From assembly GCA_963210315.1 (NCBI GenBank), contig OY723288.1:310001-374000 (forward strand): DNA of 64,000 bases, written 5' to 3'. The stretch comes from Rhynchopus euleeides (taxonomy: Eukaryota; Euglenozoa; Diplonemea; Diplonemida; Diplonemidae). Shown one piece after another: positions 1-11,312 of the stretch (position 1 is the first letter of the stretch; each line of letters opens with the position of its first letter). The notes under the pieces are model-generated. The model saw only the letters and a program-made list of their open reading frames with translations. It did no database searches and was not told where the DNA came from. Both the position numbers and the translations under genes were made by a program.

Positions 1-958
1 CACACGAAGTGCGCGTCGAAACCGGCCTCATGCCTTGTTGGGGATCCTCCAGGAGTCCGATCCTGGGGAGGTGCGCGCTCGTTCAGGTGTGGCCAGGTCT
101 GGCCCCCCCCTGGAAGATCCCCCAGGTGGGTCGCACCGACCTCCTGTTCCTCTCCTGCGCCGACACAGCGGCAGCGGAGAGCGAACGCTTCCCGGTTTGG
201 CGGGGCACCGCAGTGACAGCGGCAGCGGTGGTGGACACATACGCACAGACACACATAGCGCGTTCAGGGTTAACAGCTCCTCACAACACACACTCTTGTG
301 TTTTTAAGTCCTCACTCTCACACTCGCTGTCCTCCTCCTCTGGTGTGTTTGCGATTGCGAACTGCCCCCTGAGGTCCTTAATTAGACAAGGGAATTCACA
401 AGCAGTGCATTCTGGTGTCAGGCGCTTCCGCCGCTTTTGACCGCTCCGAGCGCCGAAAAGTCGGAGTCGACGCTCGTCACCAGGCAGCTTGACATGTTCA
501 AGCTGCATCTGCCGGGTGGAATGAGACCTGTGAAGGCCAGTACAAGGACTGGCTGCAGGACGCAACTGTTCTGCCAGCAAAGACAGGACTACTGGACAGC
601 ATGCTCTGATGACCGCTACTCAGACTTGAAGAAAGTGGCGGTCGGCACTCTCACAGCACCTTTTGTGGTCTGACTCGAGCACTTCAGCCGGGCGTTTCCT
701 CTCTGCAGAAAGCGACGAGGTGAGATGGCTCTGCAAGGTGCTAGACGTCCCCTGTCAGTGGCTGACTTCACACCCTGTGAAAAGCAGAACGAAGAGAACT
801 GTTTGCTGACTGCTTCCACCTGAGGAACCCCTGGGTTTTCCCCCATATATCCCCCATATGGGGGAAATATGGGGGAACAGGACTTGAAAAACCCCCCATA
901 TTCCCCCCATATTTTCCCCATATTTTTGGCCTTCCCCATATGGGGGTACAAGTATGCC
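1..958. other. Non-coding stretch with LTR-like remnant and CCCCATATGGGG palindromes
   Basis: I see no convincing gene here. Bases 8-105 are a diverged copy of the distal part of the 360-bp direct repeat found at 6964-8123. They share the blocks GCGTCGAAACCGG and GTTGGGGA, followed by GGGGAGGTGC. Bases 838-950 are dense in short palindromes built on CCCCATATGGGG, on both strands, and look like a small palindromic element or its debris. The ORFs in this stretch are short, compositionally biased and overlapping. Confidence 0.5.
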
Positions 959-2109
959 TAGGGGGGGTCAAATGGGGGTGACAAACACGATTTTTCAAAA
1001 AACCGGCGCAGAGGCCCCAAAGCCCCCGTAAACCCTCCAAACCCCCCCAGATCGGTCCGGAAACCCATCGAACCCCACTTTTCCACCATTCCGGGCACCT
1101 CAGGTGCCCGAATTGGGGTACCTAAATTTTGTGCCACCGTTTGGTACCGTACAGTGCCACTGTGTGGGAGGTTGGAAAAGAAAATGCCCCAACACACCAC
1201 ATCTGAGGGTTGCAATGCATGTTGCTTGCCAACCACGTCATCCGGTGGGTGTCAGGCGCTATGTAGGTGGCATTAGCCAGGTCTTCGATGTGTTCTGGCT
1301 TGTATATATACCTCCCTGCCTGCGGCACAGGCACTGCCTTTGTCCCCCACACCAGCCACAGAGAGCGTATTGTACTCGGTCCACGGTTGCTGATTCATTG
1401 TGATGCGTTGTATCCTCGAGTGAACGTCACACACTAGTGGCACCACCACCCGCCATCCGAGAGCTGTATTGACTTTGCGCGCTTCCGTTGTATTCACCTC
1501 GCCACGCATATTGCACCGTTCAGTACCAGTGCTCTTGGGCCAGGCAAAGTAGACCGCAGCAACTACCAATTCTGGCACAATGGGTACCACGACAGCGCAC
1601 TTCATGTGTTCCCGGAATGTACAGCTCGTGTTGCAACAGTCGTTGTCAACACATCCCGGTTGTGGAGCACTGCTGCACAGGAATCACACGGCCATCTGGA
1701 CTGTTCCGTACCTACAGGCAGCCTCCCGGTGCATGGTGGCAGGGAGGTATATATACAAGCCAGAACACATCGAAGACCTGGCTAATGCCACCTACATAGC
1801 GCCTGACACCCACCGGATGACGTGGTTGGCAAGCAACATGCATTGCAACCCTCAGATGTGGTGTGTTGGGGCATTTTCTTTTCCAACCTCCCACACAGTG
1901 GCACTGTACGGTACCAAACGGTGGCACAAAATTTAGGTACCCCAATTCGGGCACCTGAGGTGCCCGGAATGGTGGAAAAGTGGGGTTCGATGGGTTTCCG
2001 GACCGATCTGGGGGGGTTTGGAGGGTTTACGGGGGCTTTGGGGCCTCTGCGCCGGTTTTTTGAAAAATCGTGTTTGTCCACGTAAAAGGGTGGCATTTGA
2101 CCCCCCCTA
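959..2109. mobile_element. Foldback (long terminal inverted repeat) element, 1.15 kb
   Basis: Bases 969-1321 and 1735-2082 are near-perfect inverted copies about 350 bases long. Both contain GGTACCTAAATTTTGTGCCA or its complement, and both contain a TATATATA stretch. The outermost ends also match as inverted copies: TAGGGGGGGTCAAATG at 959 and CATTTGACCCCCCCTA ending at 2109. Between the arms lies a loop of about 410 bases (1322-1734) with no recognisable coding region. The ORFs across the arms mirror each other, as expected of inverted copies, and are not genes. It looks like a non-autonomous foldback or MITE-type DNA transposon. I could not define a target-site duplication because the flanks are poly(C)/poly(G). 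Confidence 0.8.
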
Positions 2110-2603
2110 CCCCCCCCCCTCTGTGTGTGTGACCCCCTCTCCCGCAGCCCCCCCCCCCCCGTGGATGGCTCCTCCGAAGCGTGTCGCAGCCTCTCGCGGG
2201 GGGGGGGGGGGGGGGGGGGGGGGCTGTTTGCTGTGCTGAGCTGTGCAGCAGCACCACCAACGAACACGCTCGCTGCATAGAGCCACCCCCCCTCGCCCCG
2301 CCTCCTGCGCCACGGCCTGCCGTGGCGCAGCGTGGTAGTGTTGCCGGCCGCCATGGTGTCGGAGGGGGCCAGAACTGAATGCAGCCGCACTGCGGGTTTC
2401 GCTAGGGGGCTTCCTCCCAGCCACGTGTCTTATGGCTCAGCTGCTTCGTCAGCTTCAATCTGATAAGGGAGGGGTAGTGGTGGTGGTGCACGGTGCGCAA
2501 AACAAAAGACGCAACAACCACCCAAGGGATAAACCTGCCGAAGGTGGCGCTGCGTGAGGGTGATCTGCCTCTCTTCTTTCATTGCACGAGGCTATAAAAA
2601 TCG
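2110..2603. other. Intergenic, low-complexity C/G tracts
   Basis: This stretch lies between the foldback element and the TMEM65-like gene. It contains poly(C) runs near 2101-2160 and a run of about 23 G near 2200-2223. I see no gene. The 3' untranslated region of the minus-strand TMEM65-like gene should lie in its right-hand part. Confidence 0.5.
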
Positions 2604-3442
2604 CTACCCCTTTCGCTTTATTACGGACACCCCGTCCAGCAACTGTGGGGGAACAGCTCCAGACTATTTTTCGTTGAACGCACACAGTAAACCATGTGCC
2701 ATACCTCTGCACGCGTGGGCCACAGCCGGTACTCCTTCGGCCATATGAGGGGGAACATCCCTATGATGCACCCGACGGTGACACCGATGGCTGTGCCGAG
2801 ATATTTGAATGACAGCACTGCCGGGTGCCGCATCTGCCCTGGTGTCAACCCGTGACCCCGCACCCCGAGGTTGCGCATCAGCGTCTCGATGGGCCCCGCC
2901 GTGGCGACACCCGCGACGTCAGACGCGATGTTCCCGAGGGCTGCTGCGAAGAGCGTCGACAGGCCCAGGTGAAAGCAGAGCTGCGCATCGATGTAATCCC
3001 CAGCCACAATCATGATCGCGTTGTCCATGAAGCCGAACCCTATCATGGGGAGCCCCGCGAGGAATGCCAGCCGCAGCAGCTGCCGCGATGTCGGCGGCTT
3101 TGCTGGCGCATTCCGCCCCAGCTCCAGCTGCACCTCCATCAGATTCAGCACCTCCGCCCGGGCTGCAGGGGACAGCTTGCGGAAGACGGTTCTCGCAGAG
3201 TCCTGGTCCTCATAGATGTGCTCCACACACTCGAGGAACTCATCCTCGACCTTCGCGTCGGCTAGGCTTTTCTCTGCCTCCCCCTTCTGCTGCAAGGCTG
3301 GGGTAGAGGAGAGGGCACGCGCGCCCTGCGGCACCCACGCCACACGGCTCTCGGCAGCAGCGGCAGGCGCGGCGAGCAGGGGAGCACCCACGCCCCGACG
3401 CAAGGGGAGCGAGCCTACGCATCTTCGCACGCAGCGTTGCAT
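2604..3442 (-). CDS. TMEM65-like mitochondrial inner-membrane protein, two exons
   Basis: The gene encodes about 258 residues. Exon 1 is 3442-2705 (246 codons). A 62-base GT-AG intron (donor GTATGG, acceptor CCCACAG) separates it from exon 2 at 2642-2604, which encodes 12 residues and TAG. Residues 1-50 are Arg/Ala-rich without acids, as in a mitochondrial presequence. Residues about 85-245 match the TMEM65 family: a short helical region, then three hydrophobic segments near 124-150, 158-183 and 209-234. Conserved-looking family motifs are GFMDNAIMIVAGD, LGNIASDVAG and GCIIGMFPL. TMEM65 proteins sit in the mitochondrial inner membrane and are linked to sodium/calcium exchange in animals. The role here is inferred from family membership. 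Without the intron the frame would run on into unrelated sequence to 2621, so the spliced form is preferred. The start is the first Met before the presequence. Confidence 0.85.
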
Positions 3443-4612
3443 CCCCTGCGTGGTGTGCTATTGTGTTGTGTTGTGTTGCTCACAAGCGTGTCGTGATGTG
3501 TGTGTGTGTGTGGGGGGGGGGGGGGGAGGGGGGGGGGGGAGATCGGGGAAAAAAAGACGTATGACCTCAACACGCCACGGCACAGCGCTCCCTCCGCCCC
3601 CACACAACCCACCTGTGTAGGGGGCAAGGCTGGGTGAATCTGATCCCGGCGGGAGAGGTGTGGGATGGCACACCCCCATGTGACATAACAACGCTCTGAT
3701 TTGACATCCCGGGGGATGAGGTGTGTGGGGCGAGAGGGTGAGGTGGGTGAGGGCCCACACACTGTCTCTCTCCACACCCCTCTTTCTCTCTTGGCAGCCC
3801 TTCGTCCTCCCCCCCCAATCCGATCCTTTGTTTGCGCGCATCCCGTGCGTGTATGGGTGTCCATACGTGCACTGCCAACAGTCTTTTTCTACCGTGACCT
3901 GAGACAGGTTAGAGCAAAAACAAAAAAAAATCCCCCTCCCCCCTTCCTCGCCTTCTTGAAGCCCTTGATCACACCCCACCCCCCGCCCCCCCCCCCCCAG
4001 CTTCAGTTGCAGCCGCTGGTTGCATCGGGGGATGGAAATAGGGTGGGCACTGGGGGGCTGGGGAAGGGCACCGAGAGAGAGAAAGAGGGGGGAAGCTGCC
4101 CTGCTTTGTGGGGGCACATTGGCAGTGGCCTAGCCGCAGGGGGTGTGAGGGCGGAGGGAATCACGCCTCTGCTCCGGTAGACTAGAGACAGGGCCAAGAG
4201 GGACAAGGCGGCAAGAAGGCGTGATGCAGCCAGGACAGCCTCTCGTGTGGAGAACTGGTGTGCAGCGCTGCTGCCAAATACAAAGCGAGATTGGAGGTAA
4301 CAACAGCAACGACAGAGGGAGGCATTTATTGGTTTTGCGTTCGCCCGGGGCTCCTTGGGTTTCGAGCAAAGAAGGCTGTCGGCAGCTTGTGTTCACCCAA
4401 ATGCTCCCCCGCGCATAGGTAGCGAACCAAACGCACGGACAAAAGGGCATTTTTCATCGGTTTCGTCTCAGTGATTTGCATGAGCGAGGCACTGAGACAT
4501 CAGGTCGTGGGGGGGTAGTGAACTAGAAGCAGAAGGGATCACGAGAATGATCACCCTTCACTCGTTAGGTCGTGGGGGGGGGGGGGGGGGCAGCCCGGGA
4601 TGCGGGGTGGTT
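3443..4612. other. Intergenic region, microsatellites and homopolymers
   Basis: I see no gene. There is a TGTG/poly(G) stretch at 3498-3540, a poly(C) tract near 3980-4000 and a poly(G) tract near 4575-4590. The region should include the 5' flank of the TMEM65-like gene and the 3' flank of the prolyl 4-hydroxylase gene, both on the minus strand. ORFs on both strands are proline- or glycine-rich readings of C/G tracts. Confidence 0.5.
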
Positions 4613-5802
4613 CTACCTCGACCGCGCGAATGGCCCGCGGCGCATCCAGAACACAGCAACCCATTTCGTCGAGTTGCCTTCAGGGGGGCGGCCTTCATGC
4701 ATCTGAGAAGGGCGGTGGGAGGTGGGGGTGTTTGCGAAATGAAGGTGTGGAGAGGTCGCAGCAGCAACTGAGATCACACACCGCATTTGATGCGATTGCC
4801 CCGTGTGGGGGAGTGGGGAGTGGGGTGGCAGCATGCGTTTGTGGGATATCAAGAGCTCTATCGCCCCCCCCCCCCTCTCTCCGCATGTACATGCGTGGGT
4901 CACTTACCCCCCCCCCCCAAGAGGAATCCAGATAAGAAATAATGCCGCGACAGCGGCACGTGTGCGAGTGAGAGCTCCCGCCTCTCCCATACCGAAGCAT
5001 AATCCTCCTTCCCCTCCGCATCCACAGAGTAGAACAGCACCGCACGGTTCTTCTTCGGGGACAGCTGCAGGGGAGGGTCGGCGTTGAACTCCGTCTCACC
5101 CCCTTGGGCCACATCGTTGATCCAGGTGAGCAGCGTGGCCACACGCTGGCCGAGGTGCCCGACCTTCTCCTTCTTCTTGCCGACGAAGAAGTCGGGGTGC
5201 ATGCGGTACCGCTGCCCGGGGCGGTACCGCAGGATCTGCACGGATTCGAGATGTGCCACAGGGAGGAGCGCAGCCTGCGACACGCGGTTCTTCAGAACCC
5301 GCACGACGTGACTCCCGTCGGTCAGAAAGGCGCCCTCTGAGGTCCGGACATCCGCAACCTTGCCACCGGAGTTCCGCGCGACGATGCGGCTGCGCGTCAG
5401 CTTCTTCTCCGCGAGAGAAATCAGCTGCTCCGCCTCCCCGTCCTTCAGAAACGAGTCAAACACCAACACACGCGGCTTCTCCTTGCTGACGACACGCCAC
5501 GGCAGCACGCTGGACCCCGCCTCCTCCACAACATGCAGCAACCCGTTGGTGTGGTTGCGCGTCGAGGCAAGCCACTCACACCCAGGCTCATGCGACCACT
5601 TTATGCCATGTGCAAACTCCTTAACAGGCGCAGGCGTCACAGGCACGCGGGCAAGCTGTGTGCGAGGTGATGCTGCCCCAGACTGGGGCAGTGCGACCCG
5701 GGACAGGTGCCGGGAGGCGTGGTGCCATGCTGTGGACACAAACACCAGAGTGAGGAGCACAAGCCAGGCAAGCAGCAGCTGGTGGCTGCGTATTCGCGCC
5801 AT
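4613..5802 (-). CDS. Prolyl 4-hydroxylase (2OG-Fe(II) dioxygenase), type II membrane protein, two exons
   Basis: It encodes about 299 residues that should hydroxylate peptidyl proline using 2-oxoglutarate, iron and oxygen in the secretory pathway. Exon 1 is 5802-4993 (270 codons). A 290-base GT-AG intron (donor GTATGG, acceptor TTCTCAG) leads to exon 2 at 4702-4613 (29 codons and TAG). Residues 8-26 form a hydrophobic signal anchor after a basic start. The P4H alpha-type domain spans about 109-290. Iron ligands are H202 and D204 (HPD), the GGETEF motif is at 234-239, the distal His is H272, and the 2-oxoglutarate Lys is K283, ten residues further on. H272 and K283 are both in exon 2. The unspliced frame lacks them, which is strong support for the intron. 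The region before residue 109 is not recognised. Substrate cannot be told from sequence. Confidence 0.9.
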
Positions 5803-6963
5803 GGGGGGAGGTGACGGTGTGCTGTTGGAGGCGGAGGGGGGGTGGGGGTGAGGGGTCTGCTGAGTTTCACCCCCCCCCCCCCCGCTTTGCGGCAGCCCAA
5901 CGAAAATGTGTATGCACAGCCCAAAGGGGGGGGGGAATGCAAGGCTGGCGGGCGGTGCGGGAGCTGGGTGACGGGGACCCCTCCCAATCGCTGTTGGCGG
6001 GTGTGGGTGTCGGTGTGCCGTGGCGTGGTGGTGGACAGCCTTTGGGGGGGCGGGGTGGTGGTGGGAGAGTTTGCCACCACAAAATCTTGCCTCTTCTCAT
6101 CTTGGGGGACACACTCCCTCCACCCCCACCCCCCCCCCCCTCCGATCACCCCGCTTTTTGTTTACCGCAACAGGCGCAACAGGCAGAGAGGGGCGGAGAG
6201 GGACAGATAGAGAACACACCCTTTTTTTGGCTTCGGAAGGGATAACTTCCCCCCCCCCCCCCAGAGCTCTCAGCCCGCTCTCAGATAGGCAACATCAATC
6301 CTCTCCCCCCCCGCCTCCACCTCCACCCCGCCTTCTTCTTGCTGCTACTCGAGCACACCCTGTATAATCACTGGCAACAGCCATGCTGGGGGGATTGGCA
6401 CCCACAAAAATAAAGCTGTTCACAAAAGATAAAAAGGGCGAGCCCCCCCCCCCCCCACCTCCACCCCACACCCCCCCCCCACCAAAGGCGGAGTCATCTA
6501 GGCATTCGGCGGCTCGCGAGTAGCGTGCCAAGCACGGCACACTCCAGCCACAACGACTGCAAAAGTTCTTCTTTTTCGTCGAAAATTACACCCCCTTGAA
6601 TTCTCCGGCAACCTCCCCCCCATTGCCGGCTGGCGCGCAATACGACGTGCCTTCCTGCTTTTTTTTTCAATTCACTTCTTTCTCTGCCCCCCCCCCCCTC
6701 CCCCGAGGCAAAACCAAACCGGCAACGTAATACCCACCCATGTCAGCAGCTTGTCGGTCCACAGGACATCGATTTGCTTGGGGAGGAGGAGGAGGAGGTG
6801 GTGGTGGTGGGAGGGGAGGGGAGGTGTGGGGTTGCTGGCGTGATCCGGTTGAGGGTTTTTAGCCGCGCAATCACACACACATTCCACACACACACACACA
6901 GGTGGGCTAGGACCCGTGCAGGGTTAACCCACCTAAAAAGTGACCAACACACACACACACACA
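5803..6963. other. Intergenic, poly(C) tracts and CA repeats
   Basis: I see no gene. There are poly(C) tracts near 5870-5883, 6130-6140, 6250-6262, 6444-6457 and 6688-6698. (CA)n microsatellites lie near 6884-6900 and 6945-6965. The last CA run abuts the direct repeat that begins at 6964. This stretch is upstream of the prolyl 4-hydroxylase, so its promoter should lie near 5810-6000, but I see no clear TATA box there. Confidence 0.45.
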
Positions 6964-7322
6964 CAAGCCCTCAAGACTCTTGAAGCGGCCTGACTATTTA
7001 GTGTCTTCGTCGCAGCAAGGGGGCGATATATACCACCCTTTTTATTGATTTCACGTGTCAGTGTTTGACTTTTTCGCAACTTCATTTCTTCCTTTTCTCC
7101 CTCTCCAACCCCACCCGTGACACCACCAGGGTTTAGCTAGCCCTGGTCCGATTATCCCCGGTTCTTCGCTGAAGAGACGCGGCCGGGGGGAGGGGTACGA
7201 AGAGTACGCGTCGAAACCGGTGTCACGTCGTGTTGGGGAATCCTTCGGGAGTGCGATACTGAAGGGGAGGTGCTACTGCCCGTGCAGGGCGACACCGCCT
7301 TAAAACTTTGTAACCACACACA
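6964..7322. repeat. Direct repeat, left copy (LTR-like, 359 bp)
   Basis: This copy is nearly identical to 7764-8123. The two differ by about one single-base indel and a G/A change near the end. It begins with a CAAGACTCTTG palindrome and contains a TATA-like GATATATACC near 7024. It abuts a CA microsatellite. It lacks the usual TG...CA LTR ends, so the LTR interpretation is tentative. Confidence 0.75.
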
Positions 7323-7763
7323 AACCCTCAAAATCCCCCAGGCCTGATGAGCAATCCCCCCTGCCTCATGTTGTGACTTCCTTTCTACCTTGCACAAAAC
7401 ATCCCATTTGCCCCTTTTCTTCCTTCGAAAGTGTTGTGACTACCCCCCCTTCCCCACCCCTCGGGAGTGCCACTCCTCTGGTGGTTAAAAGTGACCCGCC
7501 GTTGTGCCTTCGGCATCTGTTGCGTGTGCCGTCGTATTCTTCCTATGCACTAGTTATAGCTATCCGGGGGCGGCCTGCTGTCGCACCAGTGGGCTGCCCC
7601 ACCTCTGCACCCTCGGTTTTTAAGATGTTCACCACAGCGGAGAATGATCCCCTTCTCTGTGGCGATCGAGCCAAGCTGGACGAGGTTCGCCTTCGGGCGA
7701 AGGTCATGTGGGCGGACAAAAGGTGCCTGCTCCTGAGACTCATCAGCAACCTGTTTCTTCCTT
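7323..7763. other. Internal segment between direct repeats (TRIM-like candidate)
   Basis: These 441 bases lie between two near-identical 360-bp direct repeats. A reading frame crosses part of the segment but matches nothing I know. I see no clear tRNA-type primer binding site or polypurine tract next to the repeats on either strand. The layout (about 360 + 441 + 360) is like a terminal-repeat retrotransposon in miniature, but a simple tandem duplication would look similar. Confidence 0.4.
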
Positions 7764-8123
7764 CAAGCCCTCAAGACTCTTGAAGCGGCCTGACTATTTA
7801 GTGTCTTCGTCGCAGCAAGGGGGCGATATATACCACCCTTTTTATTGATTTCACGTGTCAGTGTTTGACTTTTTCGCAACTTCATTTCTTCCTTTTTCTC
7901 CCTCTCCAACCCCACCCGTGACACCACCAGGGTTTAGCTAGCCCTGGTCCGATTATCCCCGGTTCTTCGCTGAAGAGACGCGGCCGGGGGGAGGGGTACG
8001 AAGAGTACGCGTCGAAACCGGTGTCACGTCGTGTTGGGGAATCCTTCGGGAGTGCGATACTGAAGGGGAGGTGCTACTGCCCGTGCAGGGCGACACCGCC
8101 TTAAAACTTTATAACCACACACA
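7764..8123. repeat. Direct repeat, right copy (LTR-like, 360 bp)
   Basis: This is the right-hand partner of 6964-7322. It is followed at once by (CA)n, just as the left copy is preceded by (CA)n, which would fit insertion into a CA microsatellite with duplication of part of it. A more diverged copy of its distal part lies at 8-105. Confidence 0.75.
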
Positions 8124-9540
8124 CACACACACCACCCGCTCTCCTCCCTTCTTCTGGATGCGCATATGGATCAAGGCAAATCCATACACACCGCGTTTCC
8201 CAACAGCAACCCTTTTTGTGCGGGGAAGTATCATTTTGTTTGGCAGGCTCGTCTGCAGAGCCTGGCGTTTCTCTTCGAACTTTTCAACCGGGGGGGGGGG
8301 GGGGGATAACGTGAGAGGTTGAGTGACCCGCAAACCTGGATATGTGGTTTGTGCGGAACGTGGGTGTGGGGGGCGTGTTTTGTTTTAAAAAAATGCCCCG
8401 AAAATGGGCCGTTCGAAAGGTTGGGCGAAAGGAAACCACAAAAAAACCCCCCCCCCCTCTTCCTCCGCTCTATGCAACCCCAGAGCCCAGAGAGTTCCAG
8501 GGCTCCACAAGATATTTTTTCACTAAACCTCCATCACCTACCCCACCCCCTCCCCACCCCCTTCTTTCACCTCAGGCGAGGCTTTGTGGGGAGTGATAGA
8601 GGGGACGGTTGCGAATAAACTATCGAAATACACGGGGATGGGGGGGGTTGGGGGTTGGAATGGGGAGGAGGTTATACATGCCACAACCACCCACCACCAC
8701 CACCCACCCCCTCACACACACCCCCCCCCCACCCCCAAACAAGTCAAAAAAGGCAAAGGAGAGGGTGGGGGTGAGGGAGAATTAGGAATAAAGTGTTTGT
8801 TTTGTTCAGGCCTGGGCGGGGAACGAGCCCTTTTTCCAGGTTTTTTGGGTCGGGGAACCAGGTTTTTTCTAAGAATTTTTACAAGGGATTTTTTGCTCGC
8901 CCCCCCACAGTTTCCAGGCGCGTGCCCGTCAGGCGGGACTTTTTCTCTGATTTCTCTCCGCGTCATCATTGACAGCTCTCGAGTGATGCCCAGAGATGCT
9001 TGCGGCAGAGAGTGCCCCTCATGCGCGTTACAGCTGAAAATGAATGAGGATCATCTGGCACTCGTTCTCATCGGGGGTTGTGCTCCGCAGGGACTCAATA
9101 CACCTTGGCACTCTCGCAGGGCTGGACATGCCAGCAGCTGGAGGACAGTTACAAAGCTGCCACTCCCCGACGCCACCCACCTGCTGGCCCCTTCAGGTCT
9201 GAAAGCCCAAAAGCTCCCGGGGATTTTTGCAGTGGTGCGCACCATATTCAGCGCAGCAGGGTGATCTCTCCGATTTTCCAAAACTGCTGGTTTACTGGTT
9301 TGGGGAACGGTCGTCGGCAGACCGTTGAAATGCCCGTGTTAGTAGAGCAAGGCACACTCACGTTTCAGGTAGCGTGTCGCGTGTCACGCATGTCGCGAAC
9401 GCGGCAAGTGTACCTCCCAGGTGGGGAAGCCCGACCTCCTGTCCGATGTCAGTCAGGCTTCGAAGAAGCGCTTCATGGATGCGGCGCTGACCTCCTACGC
9501 TGCACTGTACCCGGGGAAGTGAGATAGATGGACGGGCACA
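8124..9540. other. Intergenic, no gene recognised
   Basis: I see no supported gene. There is a poly(G) tract near 8291-8307, poly(C) near 8446-8458, and C/A-rich low complexity near 8690-8745. The reading frame at 8584-9264 is partly a reading of the CA/CC tract and has no recognisable domain. The part after about 8950 is less biased and could hold a decayed exon, but nothing matches a family I know. Confidence 0.4.
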
Positions 9541-9544
9541 CACT

Positions 9545-9770
9545 ACATGGGGGGTCTGGGGGGCGGAGCCCCCCAGCCGCCGGAGGCCACGGTAGCGAAC
9601 ATCTGTTCATGTGGGCGTACAGATTCTGTGCGAGTTGGCTGCGTCCTCAGAGGCGACTGGAGTGGTTGGACCCCGACCTGATGGATTCGAAGGACTTGAG
9701 TACGAGACGTACGCCACAGGGGGGTCTGGGGGGCGGAGCCCCCCAGCCGCCGAGGCCACGGTAGTGAACG
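9545..9770 (+). repeat. Dispersed repeat with GGGTCTGGGGGGCGGAGCCC motif, copy 1
   Basis: Two copies of a motif beginning GGGTCTGGGGGGCGGAGCCC and continuing into CCAGCCGCC...GGCCACGGTAG flank about 130 bases. The whole arrangement recurs in reverse at about 62500-62735. Both loci share the blocks between the motifs (for example ATTCTGTGYGAGTTGGCTGC, and a CGAGACRTACGCCACAGG block), so it is a dispersed element rather than a chance G-rich tract. Confidence 0.7.
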
Positions 9771-11312
9771 TCTGGCTCTCCAGTTGACCAGCAAGGCGAA
9801 CGGTACGTGGGACAGACTTCCCTTCCATCCTTGTGCGCGCCCTGTCGACTGGGGAAAACTTAGAAAAAGTTTTTTCCTCTGCGAAACAACCTTAGAAAAA
9901 AATCCCCTAACAAAATTCTTAGAAAAAAACTTTTTTTCCCCTTACAAAAATTCTTAGAAAAAAAGTTCAGAATCCTGAAAGTGGGGAACAAGCCCCCCAG
10001 TTAGGAACAGCCCTGGTTTTGTTTTGTTTTGTTTTTTTTGCGTTTGCACGCTTCGGGAATCGGGATACTTTTTCAGGACAGCCCATTTCCGTCCCTAGCT
10101 AGTGGGGGAGAGTGGGGATGGAGGAGGAGGGGAAGATTGGGCAGGGGGGGATGGAGGTGCCACACACACATTTTTTCCGGACACACCTACACCGGAAAGT
10201 GGTGGTGGGGAGTGGTGGGGGGGGGGAAACGTATTTTTTTTGGCGCATCCTTTTTTTATTCACTTTTTTTTTATTGCGAAATACATGCATCTTCTCAGGA
10301 GAAGAAGGAGTGGGTCGGGAACAGGAGAGGGGGGAGTTGCCTTTGTGGGGGGGGGGGGGGGGCATGGGCGGGTTGATTGAGGCATTTTGGACATCATACC
10401 GATATCGCCTATCGATAACGATACAACACCCAAAGCATGTCAATTGGGGAGGGGAAGGGAACGGGGAGGTGGCTATGTGAGGACATAATGAGAGAGGGCG
10501 AATTCCCTCAGACAACCACCAACTTAGCAGGGAAGGTGAGGAGAAAACAAAAGGTGACGCTGTGCCTCACAAAAAAATAGGCGGCAAAAAAAAAGCGGCA
10601 CAGCCGGTTTTGACATACAGTCTGTAACAAGAGCTGAATGTCACCTCCTCCCTCCCTCACCCCCCCCCCTACATACGGACCGCGTTTTTTTGGAGTTGTT
10701 GTACAGCAGACCAACTTTACACAAAAAGGGGAGGGAGGGGGAGAGGGGGGGAAGGGGGGGTAAAAGCGGGAAATCCTTCAGTCACAGGACACAGGACAAC
10801 CCCCCCCCCCCAGGGGTGTAAATAAGGCCGACTCCCGACTCCCGACTCGCGCCGGATTTTTTGGGGTTGGGAGGGTTGCCTTGCTTCCCTTAGGGAATGT
10901 GCGGTATTAGGCACCCCATGGCCATAATGACCCCACTGCGATCCGCACAGACTCCAAATATTCAAAAGAAAGGGTTTTTGGAACACCCGAGGAGGGGGGT
11001 CCCGATGGGTGGGTGGGGGTGTGGGGGTCCCGCTGGGTGGGACATGGTGTGTGCCTCCCAGTCATCTTCTTCATTACCGGTCTCTGAACTGGGGTGAGTT
11101 CATTGCCAAACCACTGCTGTGAATACGGCGCCCCTTTCCCGCCCCTTTTGCCAGATCCTGGCAGCTCCCAAGAAGAGTTGTGTTCCGCCCCCATCAGGTG
11201 GTTGAGCATACCGCAGCGCACACGTGCACACCCACACACACTCCACACAGATGCGTCACACATGTGACGCAACTGTTGCGACACACAACATGCCTCAGGT
11301 AGAGGCAGTAGT
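9771..11312. other. Intergenic, CTTAGAAAAA cluster and C/G tracts
   Basis: I see no gene. Bases 9848-9965 hold five loosely repeated CTTAGAAAAA blocks facing poly(T). Bases 10816-10860 hold TGTAAATAAGGCCGACTCCC followed by CGACTCC repeats, and a related block recurs at 12068-12137. Poly(G) tracts lie near 10348-10363, and poly(C)/poly(G) near 10660 and 10800. Confidence 0.4.

Noticed and set aside
1104..1936. Mirror ORFs in the foldback element
   Set aside because: Identical peptides appear on opposite strands because the arms are inverted copies. No family match.
7373..7783. 136-codon ORF between the 360-bp direct repeats as a gag-like gene
   Set aside because: Its composition is ordinary but it has no zinc knuckle or gag motif, and it runs into the right repeat. 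It is too weak to call.
8584..9264. 226-codon plus-strand ORF
   Set aside because: Much of it reads a CA/CC low-complexity tract as His/Pro, and the remainder has no recognisable domain or splice support.
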